Shown here: one piece after another, positions 11,593 through 22,638 of the stretch | How the letters are laid out: each line of letters begins with the position of its first letter | How positions within the stretch are numbered: the stretch's first letter is position 1 | Source of the DNA: Gamsiella multidivaricata | Lineage: Eukaryota > Mortierellomycota > Mortierellomycetes > Mortierellales > Mortierellaceae | Reading direction: 5' to 3' | Assembly: GCF_025024155.1 (NCBI RefSeq) | Contig: NW_026251753.1 | Coordinates: forward strand, 62,001-126,000 | Length of the DNA stretch: 64,000 nucleotides | Made by a program: the position numbers and the translations under genes | Notes under the pieces: model-generated | The model's database searches: none | What the model saw: the letters and a program-made list of their open reading frames with translations, nothing else | Told to the model about the DNA's origin: nothing

Positions 11593-13801
11593 CAAGGCTG
11601 CAGGAGATTGGGGCAGCTCTATTTCGATCATCGAAGGATTGGCTTGTTTTCATCGACAGGAAGAGTCGTCTGGCTGTATGTTTATCTGCTCGAAAGGCGA
11701 CCTTTTTTTTCCATGGCAAAAGTCCTCAGGTCCCAATGCTCCGCACTGTTAAAAAAAAAAAAAGAAAAAAAAAAAAGAAAGAAGGAAAGAGGTTAATATA
11801 GCCTAATTTACTTCTGGATGCAGCCAAGGAGACAGTCTGCGTTGCGGAGGATCTCGCGGAGACGTTTTCTTTATTATTCTGGATACTAGCAACCGATTTG
11901 CTCTTGGTAGTTGGGTGGATGGCTCGCTAGGACAAGGGAAGGGGTGGAAAATGAGCGGCACAATGGACCTGGAATCGACCAAAGTTGGTTTATCTTTGTT
12001 GGCTTGGCGTGTACGCATTCGGATGCATCTGTGTCGACTTTTTTTATCTTTTTCGTTTTTTTTTTCTTTTTTCTTTATTTCTCTCCCTCTCTCTCACTCA
12101 TCCTTTCTCCGTATACTGTGTTTCTTTTTGTCCATGCTTCTTTGTTTTTACGTATATTCTTAACTATAACCTCACCTAATCATATCATAGCCCTTCTTTT
12201 TTTTTTTTCTCTTTTTTTCTTTTCCTCTTCCTTTTGCGTTTCTAGTTCCTATAGTTCCTGTAATCGTGTAATAATCCAATTTTTTTTCTCCGTCACCCTT
12301 ACCGTCTCATGCAACTGTACTTTTGTATGTTTTTTTTGTACCGATCCCGAGAATATTTAACTCGATGCCACATGCACAGAAAGAGCCAGGCAGGACACGT
12401 GGGCCACGGGCTCGCAAGCAAAAACTGTCCCCCTCTGGCGGATGTTGAAAATAATACAGTTCAAAGAGAGCAAGCCCAAGGAAAGATGAGGGGTAGGGGT
12501 AGGGTAGGGGGGAAGGAGGAGCTGCTTTCTCCACAGTCCGTGCGTGTCCCCGTCCGTTGTCCCGTGCATCTTTTTTTTTTACCCCACGCAGTTTTCTTTC
12601 GTATGCGTGCCTTTCTGCAACATTTCAAGTGTGGCAACCAGCGGGAAGCAAGGGCGGACGCGCTTCTTTTTTTTTTTCTTTTTTTTTAGACCGTCCATCT
12701 ATACTGGGATCGCGTCAAAATGCTGCATTGGCCCTAAAATGGTCTAGGACCTTACCCTGCCCTTTTTTTTTTTTTTTTGCGTACTATTTGGTACTACCTT
12801 GTAGTAAATTTCGACCCCATGGATGGATGGATAGGATGGGAGTCTTGTCAGGAAATATAGTCTTGTCTGTGGAGAACTAAATCTTGGGGTCTAATGATAA
12901 ATATGATAAAAGTCTACGTGCGTTTTTTTTTTTTTTTTTTTTTTTTTCCTTGTTCCACAAGCATCAAAAAACAAGGGAAAACGGACATGTGTCCCATGAT
13001 CCTCCACCCCCGGATTCCTGTTCCAGTCCCATGTGAACTATTTGAGGGCTATGCAAACATCAAAGGAAAAAAAAAACTAGACCAACGTACTTTTTATTTA
13101 ATTGCATTGCATTGCATGACATGCCTTTTTTTTCTTCTTTTTTGATATGGACAAGGAAGAAGACTATCATGCAGAATATGTATTTTTTTTTATTATGTTA
13201 TGTTTGGGCAGATAAGGAAATAGAAAGGACATGGTAGTAAACTTCACAAGACAAAAGAGAAGAACACAGAAAAGGGACAATAAAATATAACAGGGTCTTG
13301 AAAAAAAAAGACAACGTGTACAAAAGGAGTGGGGAGGTAAGGGAGTGAAGGGCGAGCTAGGTTGTTCGTTTTTTTGTGTGTTTTTCTGTAATCAAGATAA
13401 ACTGATAACCGAATCGGGGCGCTCACTGCGCAAGATAGCAATTGGGGAATGGCGTTGCCAGAAAGAGATATGTACAAGTGTTGTCGGCTTCCCCCCTCCC
13501 CCCTCCTCACTCTTAGTCTTTCACAACTTCACCCTTGAGTGGGGGAGGTTATGTGAGGAAAAAAGAAAAGGACGTGATAACAAAGCAGCAAATTGCTAAC
13601 GTGCACATGTGTGAGCGTCTGTATACGTGTGAAAAAAAAAAAAAGAAAGTACTCCCAAGGCAAAGCGAGAGGGTCGAAGGTTATCTGCATGCACAGTTGA
13701 AATCAGTGTACAGTAGACCCGGTAGAACGAGAGGACCGAAAGAAAAAAAAACGCGACGAAAGGATGGTCCCCCCGATGCACTCATGCATCCTTGTTTAAC
13801 C
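11593..13801. other. intergenic, homopolymer-rich, convergent
   Basis: This 2.2-kb stretch lies between convergent genes and contains many runs of 8-20 T or A and no supported ORF. The frames that exist encode Phe/Ser strings. It is probably the two 3' ends plus filler. Confidence 0.5.
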
Positions 13802-14967
13802 CTAATCCAGCATCTGTCCGTTCAAAATCATGCTTCTCATCGGGCTGCTCGATCGAGAGTGTTTATCCTGGGGTTTCAACTTGTTGACTGCGTTTAGGTG
13901 CTGCTGCTGCTGCTGAGTGTTACTGATGTAGGTGTTACTGTTTGGCTGAGCACCAGCACTGACTGGGGCTGTATCATTGTTCATGTCAAAAGGGTGCTGT
14001 CCCGCAGCCCTGCCTGTCGTCGAGAACTTGCGGAAGAGGCTACCGGCGCCGTTGGCCGACGAGGTCGACGAATGGTTATTGATGCTGCTGCCGTGATTGT
14101 TCGCCTCCGCAGTAGTGCCGGTGACCATGGAAGGCGACGTGCCCGCAAACAGACTGGTTCTTCGACCGCGCTCGGTCGTCTGGGAGACCATTCAGCCAAA
14201 GGAGAGATAATCAACCGACCAATCATACCGATCGAACGTTTTATACATGCAGAAGATATGCACAGTCAGTGGCAACGGGGCGTCGTCCATCGTTCGTCAT
14301 GCAACGGTCATATGAGAAAAAAAAAAGAATAAGATAAAATAAATGCATTCAAGTTAGTGTTCGTTCAGATATGTTCGTTTTTTTTTTGCCTTTCTCTTGC
14401 TGATTGAGAGGTATGTTTATGAACCCAGCATGCCTAAATGTTCGACATCCCACCTCCCCTCTTTCGCCACAACCTTACCTTCGAGCCGATAGTGCCATCG
14501 GCGGGAGGGGATCCTGCAATTTGATTCAACTGATTGAAGCTGCTCGAGAACCTGCGATGCAAGACTGGGACAGTTTGCGAGCCTGCCGCGGTGCCCGAGG
14601 GCACGCTGCTGCTATAATTGGGAGGGGTCGCGGCTGCGGGCGACAGGGGTGCGAATGCGGCTGAGAACGGTGTGGTAGTCGAACCAGAAACTCCGGGACT
14701 GCTTAGGAAGCCATTGCTTGGGTTTGCGATGATGGACGAGCCTGTGAAGGTCCTGGGGGAGGTTGCCGAGAGCGAAAAGGAAGAGGAGAAGGACCGCTGA
14801 CGGGGGATGGAGATCGCGAGCGGAGTCGCGGCCGTGGTGGCAGAGGTGGACGAGGACGGATGGTCGGCCATTCCGTCCTTGAACTTGACACTGGCGTTGT
14901 TGGTGTTGGTCTGGGTATCGAAGGCGCTGGAGATGGACGATGTAGAGGCGGCTCGTTGGTGGGACAT
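13802..14967 (-). CDS. Ser-rich protein with repeated RRxS phosphosite-like motifs, unknown function
   Basis: Model: complement(join(13802..14179,14479..14967)), 288 aa; one 299-bp intron with GTAAGG donor and CAG acceptor, in phase 0. I do not recognise the family. The chain is Ser/Thr/Ala/Pro-rich and probably disordered, with no signal peptide or membrane segment. Islands that look conserved are basophilic phosphorylation-like sites: RQRSFSSSFS, HRRFSSSFNQLNQI and RGRRTSLFAG; there is also a late KHSRSSSPMRS. RRxS/T followed by a hydrophobic residue suits PKA-type kinases and 14-3-3 docking, so it could be a kinase target, but that is inference. A short Gln run lies near the C-terminus. 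The start is the ATG at 14967; upstream is pyrimidine-rich leader. Confidence 0.7.
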
Positions 14968-15453
14968 GTGTGAAAGGAGGAGGGGAGGAAGGGAGGACGG
15001 GGGGAGGGGAGAAGAAAAAAGAAATGGAAGAGTTGGAAGAGGGAAGGGGGGTATTGTTGCAATAGGGAGATACTTGGAGGATGAAAAGAGGATGAGAAGA
15101 TGATGAAGAGAGAAGAAAAGGAGGGACTAGAAATGAAAAGAATGAAAAGAATGAAAGAAAGAAAGAAAAAAGGAAAGAAGGAAGGAAAGAAAAAAAGAAA
15201 AAGAGAAAATAGGAGAAGTACACAAGACAGGGACTGCAGCACCCTGTAGTCTATGTATGCAGCTGTATGTCGAGATATGCGGTCTACAGTAGTCTAGTAG
15301 GGACTTGCAGACGGGTCTACGCGTTTGTGTCCCATGGCTAGAATCCGATATGCAACCTTCTTTTTTCTTTTGCGGTCTCCCAATGGATGTACCCAGCCAT
15401 CGGAACTTTGCCCCTCCACACACACACACGCACATAGACTACACACACATACT

Positions 15454-15518
15454 GCCGCACCGCCACACCGCCACACCGCCACACTGCCACACTGCCACAC
15501 TGCCACACTGCCACACTG
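15454..15518. repeat. 8-bp minisatellite CCACACCG/CCACACTG
   Basis: About eight tandem units of 7-8 bp change from CCACACCG to CCACACTG along the array. It is noncoding. Confidence 0.85.
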
Positions 15519-15745
15519 GCAGCAGGATATATTCCTTCTCCCTCTCTCTCTTTCTCACCTTCTCGCTTTCTTGCCTTCTTTCACTCCTTCACTCCTCCTC
15601 AATCTCTCTTGCTCTTCCTTACTCTTCCTTGCTCTTTCTTGTACTTTCTCTCTCGCGCGCGCTGGTCCCCCCTGCTCCCAGGGGTCACAAGGACACACAA
15701 TCCACAAAGGAAGAAACCCTATTCTGCTAGCCATTCATTTCATTT

Positions 15746-15803
15746 AACCAACCAACCAACCAAACCAACCAAACCAACCAAACCCGAACCAAACCCGAAC
15801 CAA
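15746..15803. repeat. AACC-type tandem repeat
   Basis: AACC units grade into AAACC and AACCCG units over about 58 bp. It is interstitial and noncoding and does not match a clean telomere repeat. Confidence 0.7.
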
Positions 15804-16174
15804 GAAAAAAAGAAGCTTTCGTATAAATGTCAACCCGCCTTCCTGACCCACCTCCTCTCCCTCCTCACGCCCAAAGAACTAATGTAGCACAACAGACACA
15901 GAATTTACAGGGCAACGTTACTCTTCATCAACAACGCGAGTCCTAACAAACAAATCACACATGAGGTGGGAGGGAAGGAGCTTTGTGTTTTTTGTATTTT
16001 TTTTTCTTCTTCTTTAATTATATATTACAAGCAACGTAGTAGGCGAAAAGAACTATTACAAGGGAAAGATAAACGCAGCCATTTTGTGCAAGAAAACTGG
16101 GCAAGTCCACAGCGGAAAAAAAGCTTCACTATGAGTGAGAGGGGAGGGGGACGGGGGAGAAAGAAGCTAAGCTT

Positions 16175-16714
16175 TTAAAGTCCGGCAAGGGCAGCAAGAC
16201 CGAGGGCGGCAACCGAGAGAACATAGGGCATGTTCATCTGGATCGAGGAAGCCATGGACTTGGTGGTGGTAGGGGTGGAGCCAGCGGGGGCAGATGCACT
16301 GGCAGATGCACTGGCGGATGCAGTGGGTGTGCTCGAGGCATCGCAGTGGAGGATGGGGGTCAAGCCGGAGATACCGGCGGTGGCCTCACCGATCTGGGTC
16401 GAGTTGCACACAGGGGTGGCACCGCTCGTGCACGAGGAAGCCGCGCCGGTGGCGGTGAACGCGGTCGTGGACCAGTGGCAGACACAGGCACGGGTCGCGG
16501 GCTTCTGGATGGCAGCAGCAATGCCCGTAACGTTGAGGTTGGCGGGGTTGAAGTTGTCCGTGAGCTCCTTCAGATCAGCGGCGCTGAGGGTCGAGCAGGA
16601 GGGATCCTTATCGAACGAGCCGAACACGCACTGGGTGCAGGTGTTGTTGTCGAAGCTCAGGGCGTTGACGCTAGCGACGGCGACGGCGGCAAGGGCGAGG
16701 GTCTTGAACTGCAT
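16175..16714 (-). CDS. small secreted GPI-anchored Cys-rich protein
   Basis: Intronless, 179 aa. It has a signal peptide of about 19 residues (cleavage after VNA), then a compact domain with eight Cys including a CVC pair, probably four disulfides. A Ser/Ala/Thr linker follows, with SASASASA encoded by a 12-bp DNA repeat, and then a hydrophobic C-terminus typical of a GPI-anchor signal. The Cys spacing is neither hydrophobin (no CC pairs) nor an evident CFEM domain. Likely a plasma-membrane or cell-wall protein; function unknown. NVT and NST are possible N-glycosylation sites. A TATA-like TTTATATG lies about 110 bp upstream on the coding strand's side (about 16824-16831). Confidence 0.82.
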   Translation of the reverse strand: MQFKTLALAAVAVASVNALSFDNNTCTQCVFGSFDKDPSCSTLSAADLKELTDNFNPANLNVTGIAAAIQKPATRACVCHWSTTAFTATGAASSCTSGATPVCNSTQIGEATAGISGLTPILHCDASSTPTASASASASASAPAGSTPTTTKSMASSIQMNMPYVLSVAALGLAALAGL

Positions 16715-19316
16715 GTTGACTATAAAAGGGATTGTAAGAAGGAGCTGCGGAGGTGTGTCTGTGACTGGAAGGTGAGGAGCGGGAGAGAGAGAAAGAGAGA
16801 GAGGGAGAGAAAGACCAAAAGGTATTTATATGTCTTTTTTGTAGACGAATGGTGGAGCCGGGGGGGGGGGGGGGGAGGGGGTGATAGAGTCAGCAGCAAT
16901 GAAGTGAAAGATAAATTGTTGTGTTCCGTTAAGTGTAATGGAAGGCAAACGGGCGAATGCATCCAACCTTGTTTCTTTAGAGCTGCTTACTGCCTCCTCC
17001 TACATGTACTGTGTGTACTGTGCATCCACAGGGCAGGTCTCCTCAGTCTAATGCAACCTGGATGCAGCCCGGTGCATGCCTGCTTGTCCTGTTGAGAGCA
17101 CTTTTCTGTTGTTTCTCCATCTCACATTCCTTTCTCCCCCTCTCTCCTTCCCTCTCTACCCCTGCGTATTTTATTTACCCACACACAACAACGTATTGGT
17201 TAAGCCTTGTTGTTGTGTATGCGGCTCGCTTATCCGTAAGTAAAAAGAAAGTACCAGAGGGAAGGGGCAGCGTACTGTACGCAAGGACAGGTGCAAGCAA
17301 CATTTTGACGGGGGTCGGGTATACGCAGTAACGGTTCGTCTGCATTTGCGCCCCTCTTTGTGTGTCTGTATCTGTGTCTGTGTCTGTGTACACTCCACCC
17401 ACAGACATTCTCTGTTGTTGACCCAGAAAAATTATAATCCGATCGACAGTCTGTGGGTCATCAGAAAACAGACCAACAAATGATGTCCGTTCATTCTTAT
17501 ACATGTTACGAACACGAAACAAGCAAGCCAAGCCAAGCCAAGCAAAGCAAAGCATCTCTTTCCCATCTAGACAACATGTGCAAATATGTGGAGCAAATGA
17601 GACAAAAGAAGCAAAATAAGCAAAAAAAAAAAAAAAGCAGACATGCGCAGACATACTCATGGTCAGAAACCTAGGACTGGGGACACGTACATACCTAGGG
17701 TGATGTGGGGTGATCTGGCGCCATCCCTTCAATGTCCTAGTGGAGGAAAACTTAAGGCATGTTTTTGTGTGCGATGCAACAAAAACCTGTTGAGCACATA
17801 CAACTATAAAACGCTAGAAAAAAAAATAAAGGCGGGGGGGCAAGCGAGCGAGCCGCAGAACTAAAACCTTGCGCTTTTTCCACCACACCAGCAGGTCCCC
17901 CCCTCGTCGATCCGACTAACATCTAGGGAGGGCTCTCTTCAGTCCCGGTCCATTCACACGCTTCTTCCTTCTTCCTTTGGTCACAATCTGTGAGACGATC
18001 GATTCTCTTCCCTTCAGGATGTTGTAGTTCCATGCGTGCGTCTCTAGTGAAACAAAATACAAATAAAAACAAATAAAAAGAAACGAAATAAACATGATCG
18101 TGGAGTGGGATAAAGTAGCATAAGCAGCCAGTAGTCCAGTAGAGACTAGCTGGGTAGCCTGACGCGAAAAAAAAAAAGTAATAATAATAATATAAAGAGC
18201 CCTGCAGTAATTCACCGCGTACAAGGGGGGATCCTAACCCTCATCCTCCCCAAACATGATCCTTTTGCAAAGCGCTATCAATTATGAAGCTAGGGTTCCA
18301 CAAACCCCTCATTGGCCAACGGCGCAGTGGCCTGATTTTTTTTTTTTTTGTTTTTTGTGTGTGTGTGGGTGAAAATTTGTTTTCGATGTTCACATGCGTT
18401 GCTCAGCGCTTTTTTTGTGCGTTGCGTAGTAGTTTTACATTCCGTGCGTGCATCCGTTGGAGAGAAACGCGTCTGTAGTCTATGCAAGGCCGCCGTAGAA
18501 GAATAATTAAAAAAAATAATTATATAGATTTACAGTACATGTAGACTACCGTCCTTTTTCATCCTTGGATATACATACAAATGTCATTATCAAGAAAACT
18601 GCCGAACACAAAAGACGTGCGCTCTTTAGAACCATTATTAACATTATTATCCGTATAATAAATAATAATCTGCATCCAACATCCAAAAAAAAACCGTGCA
18701 GACGCGTTCATCAGTCTAAAAAAGTAATCGACAAAGCCTGGTGTCCCTCCCTGTAGCCTTCCCCTCACCTTCTTATCTATTAGACCATCTCCTTCGTCGC
18801 TGACACAAAGGGGGGGGGACTATGGGAACCAAATGTTAAAAAAAGTCGTCTCCTGCCAGTCGCCTTTTCTGCTCTCGTCTCAAAAAAAGAGCCGACCTAA
18901 AAGGGCTTTTTCATTGTCCGCAACGCGCAGCAGCAGGATTCACCACGTTGCTGTGCACATACACCTCATCCATGGGCTCTGTTCATCCAGGCTTTTTCTA
19001 AGATCCTGACGCTGCTCCATGAACGTCTTCAAAGATCATGCAATCCAAGCAGGGCATGAGAGAATTACTTTCAAAACAAAACAAAGTGTTTTAATGAGAA
19101 CAAACAGATTAGAAAATGGAACAGATGTCATTAGAAAAGAAAGAGAAAAGTCAATGATATATCTACAAAGAACTATGCAAGCAAAATGCAACAGGACAGG
19201 ATGATGACAAGAGGCGAGAGTGCGTTGGAGGATGGGGGGGAATATGTCTCTAAAATCTATAAAGCGATCATAATAGTCATAGTAAACAGCCTCAAGACGT
19301 TTTTCTCAAAGGTGAC
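16715..19316. other. long intergenic region, no gene seen
   Basis: 2.6 kb between two leftward genes. The first ~130 bp is the GPI gene's promoter. The rest is AT-leaning with poly-A/T runs, GTGTCT repeats near 17360-17390 and AAGCC/AAGCA repeats near 17518-17550. No ORF has recognisable content or splice logic. A noncoding RNA cannot be excluded. Confidence 0.45.
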
Positions 19317-22300
19317 TTAAAAGTCCTCCTCAGAGTCAGAGACCTCCTCGCCACGCTTCTTGGCAGCAGCACGACGCTTCTGCTTGTCCTTCAACTCCTT
19401 GCGGGACAACTTGCGGGTAGACTTGACCTTCTCGACGTTACCGAAGGCATCGATCTTGACCTCCTCCTCCTTCATGACAATCTTCTCCAAGTTCTTCTGG
19501 GTGTAGTTCTGGCCAGAGACAGTGAGCTCTCCAGCAATGACCGACCACTTCTCAACAGTGACGCTGTCAGTGAACTCGCGGTTGTGGGAAATGATGACGA
19601 CTCCACCGCCGAACTCCTTGATGGCACCCGACAAAGCTCCGAGAGAGTCGCGATCCAAGTAGTTGGTGGGCTCGTCCAAGACCAATAAATGGGGGTTAAG
19701 CCACATGGCGGCGGCAAGGACGACCTTGACCTTCTGACCACCAGAAAGACCGCGGATACGGCTGTGGGTGGAGAACTCAGCATCCAATCCAAGATCTCCC
19801 AAGTGCTTCTCGACCTCGACGGCAGTCAAGGAGCGGGTCCAGGCACCAGCCTTGGCGGCCTCCTTGTCGTCAAAGGCCTGAAGGACCTTCTCGAAACCCC
19901 ACTCCTCCAACTTCTCACGAGGAATCCAGGCGTTATCCTCGTACGAGCGGCCAACGAACTGAACCTCGTACTCGAAGGTGCGCTTGGCCTTGCGACGTCC
20001 GTAAAGATCCTCGATCTGGACCTTCTCAATCTTCTCGTTGATCTCCCACTGGATGAACTTCTTCATCTGAGCCTCCTCCTCGGGCGAGATCTGGCGAGTG
20101 GCCTTGTTGTTCATCTCACGATCCTCGCCATACTGGTAACGCCAGCGAATGTACTCGTTGGGGGTCTTGTCCAAGTGCTGCTCGACGTGGTGGAAGGCGT
20201 GCTGGGCGACGTAGGCGACACGGACGTTGGGGTGCTTGGTGACGTTACCGTCAGTGGGGACGGTCTCACCGGTCAAGACCTTAATGAGGGTCGACTTACC
20301 GGCTCCGTTGGGACCAATGACAGCGACACGAGAGTTGAGCGAGACCTGGCACGACATGTTCTTAATGGTCAACTTGTCGGAACCGGGGTAGGCAAAGTCG
20401 ATGTTCTGGAGCTTGACAAGGGCCTTATCCTTGGACTTGACACCATCCAAGAAACCGGGCTCGGGGAGCTTGAAGGCAATGGGCGAAGCCGACAACTCGT
20501 AGTAGGAGCGACCAGCGGGGTACTGCTCGACAAACTTGGACAAGTTACCCTTGTACTTCTTCAACTTGCGGGTCTCGTAGTGGATAATACCCGTGCAGAC
20601 AGTGTCCAAGAAGCTCGAGTCGTGGGAAACGATCATCGAGGTGACGTTGGTGAGGGAGGTGAGGTAGTTCTGCAACCAGGCGACGTTGGCAACATCCAAA
20701 TGGTTGGTGGGCTCGTCCAGCAACAAGATATCGGCGTTCATCAACATGGCACGGGCCAACTCCAACTTCATCTTCCAACCACCGGAAAGGGAACCGACGG
20801 CCTGCTCCTGCTTCTCCTGGTCGAAACCGACAGACTCGAGCATTTCAATGACGTTCTTCTTATCGAGGTTCTTGATGTTCTCGTCGTTGAAGATGAAGGT
20901 GGTGACGGGGAGATCAGCATCCTCAGCCTGGAGGTTGTGCTCGACAAAGACAGTGCGGAGCTCATCGGGCGAGGGGAAGCCCTCGAGCTGGCCCTCGGCA
21001 ATGGCACGCATGAGGGTCGACTTTCCGACACCGTTGGGTCCGCAAAGACCGTAACGCTGACCACGGCGAAGGTTGAGGCGGGTCTTGTTCAACAGAATCA
21101 TACCACCATAGGCGAGGGAGAATTCACAGTCGCAGAGCAACTCACCCTCCTCAACATCAGCAACAGCGGCGTTAGAGAGAGCGTTCTTGGTATCGTAGTC
21201 GACGTAGTAGGCGTTAAGGTCCGCGGCCAGGGCAGCGACCTCGGCATCAGAGCCGACGACAGCGAGGTAGGGGGCAACGGAGGAGACCCAGGCGTCCTTC
21301 TCGAAGTTGCGGGAAGCAATCAACTCTGCGCAAAGGGTCGAGACGTAAGCAAGGAGGGTAGCAGAGAAAGCATCCTCCTTGACAAAGGTAGCCTTGGACT
21401 TGAGGACCTCGAGGACCTCGGCGGAAGAGACAGTGTAGGCAATGGTAACGACCTGATCCTTGGAACCGGGCTCACCACCACCGACACGGACCAAGGTGGA
21501 GCGGGCACGCTCAGCAACGCTGCGGAGCTCGGGGGAGGCACCGATCTCGATCATGCGGTCCAAGCCGGGCAACAACTTGGGCAAGAACTGTTGAGCGTGA
21601 GCAGGGTTCTCGACGAGCTTGCACATGTTGTCGATAATAACGGCGGTCTGACGCTGGATAGAGGGGGTACGCTCAGCAAGACCACGGACCAAGAGGGGGC
21701 ACATGATGGCGAGGGTGGGCTCCTCGACGGTGGTGACGAAGGTGGTGGCAGCGAGCTGATGAATGCACTCGGCAGCCTCCTCGGGACGGTTGATGCATCC
21801 AACCAAGTAGGGGATGGAGGAGATCAAATCGGGGTTACCGACGACGTTGAAGCAGTCGGTAGTGGTCTTGGTGGCCTGGTTACGGACCTCAGGCTTGGAA
21901 TCCCACATAGCCTCGCTGATAATGGGGATGATATCAGAAAGAGCAGCAGAGATTTGCTACAGAGATGGAAAAAAAAAGAAAAAGTTAGACACACTGTATT
22001 GTAATTCCTGACAATCGCCTTGCTGCGGTTCTCATTCTTGTACTCCCGAACAAGATCGAGTTGGACACAAGTATTGATCCTTACCTGAGGAGCGGACTCG
22101 GTCAAACCAGACAAGATATCCAAAGCACCGATCTTTGACTGCCTGTAAAGCAAATGACAACAATAATAAGATCGAGTTAGTAATTGAAATGAAGAGCTGC
22201 TGAACAGCCAAAAGAAGACCAGTATGAGAAAGATGCTTACCACTTCGATTCCTTGATGGCATGGAAGATAACAGGCAGCAAAAGACGGACGGCATATCTG

Positions 22301-22638
22301 GTAGGGAGAGCCATGATGGCCTTGGAGGCAACACCAGCGGCCTGGCGGACAGGGGCCATCTTGTCCGTGTAGAGCTCAAAGACCTTGGGCATCTGAGGGA
22401 TCAAGAATGGCTCGGCAGCCTGACCAAAGGTGGTGGCCAAAGAGCCGAGAGCGAGAAGAGCACCCTCACGGTGGGGGATGGACTTCTTGTTCTCGAGGAG
22501 AGGCGAGAGGCTCTCGATGATGGCGACGGACTTGACAAGACCCTCGGACTTGGCGAAGGCGGCAAGGGCGTCGGCAGCGGCCTGACGCTGCTCCGTGTTC
22601 TCGGCCTTGACGATAGCATCAATAAGAGGGGCAGACAT
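19317..22638 (-). CDS. TEF3: translation elongation factor 3 (ABC-F ATPase)
   Basis: Model: complement(join(19317..21956,22085..22142,22241..22638)), 1031 aa; two introns of 128 and 98 bp, phases exact. EF-3 is an essential fungal-type translation ATPase that acts at the ribosomal E site during elongation. Seen in order: an N-terminal HEAT-repeat region; ABC domain 1 with Walker A GPNGVGKST, signature LSGGWKMK and Walker B ILLLDEPTNHLD; ABC domain 2 with GPNGAGKST, a chromodomain-like insertion, LSGGQKVK and LLVLDEPTNYLD; and a Lys/Arg-rich tail ending in an acidic SDSEEDF. The length is close to the family's ~1040. The ATG at 22638 (MSAPLIDAIV) is preferred because upstream sequence is low-complexity leader. 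Strong codon bias produces a 771-codon antisense frame that is not a gene. Confidence 0.97.

Larger units (their letters stand above)
14968..16174. other. spacer with leader, minisatellite and AACC repeats
   Basis: This holds the leader and promoter of the Ser-rich gene (purine-rich on the + strand, 14980-15210) and the 3' flank of the GPI protein gene. It contains the two repeats listed separately. The ORFs here are translations of low-complexity DNA. Confidence 0.5.

Noticed and set aside
14612..15242. Phe/Leu/Ser-rich ORFs upstream of the Ser-rich gene
   Set aside because: Translations of a purine/pyrimidine-skewed leader; resemble membrane proteins only because poly-T encodes Phe.
15746..15803. 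Interstitial telomere-like AACC repeat
   Set aside because: Units are irregular and do not contain the fungal CCCTAA repeat.
19689..22004. 771-codon ORF antisense to EF-3
   Set aside because: It is Leu/Val/Gly/Asp-rich mirror sequence caused by the strong codon bias of EF-3, with no domain of its own; it lies over ABC motifs on the other strand.
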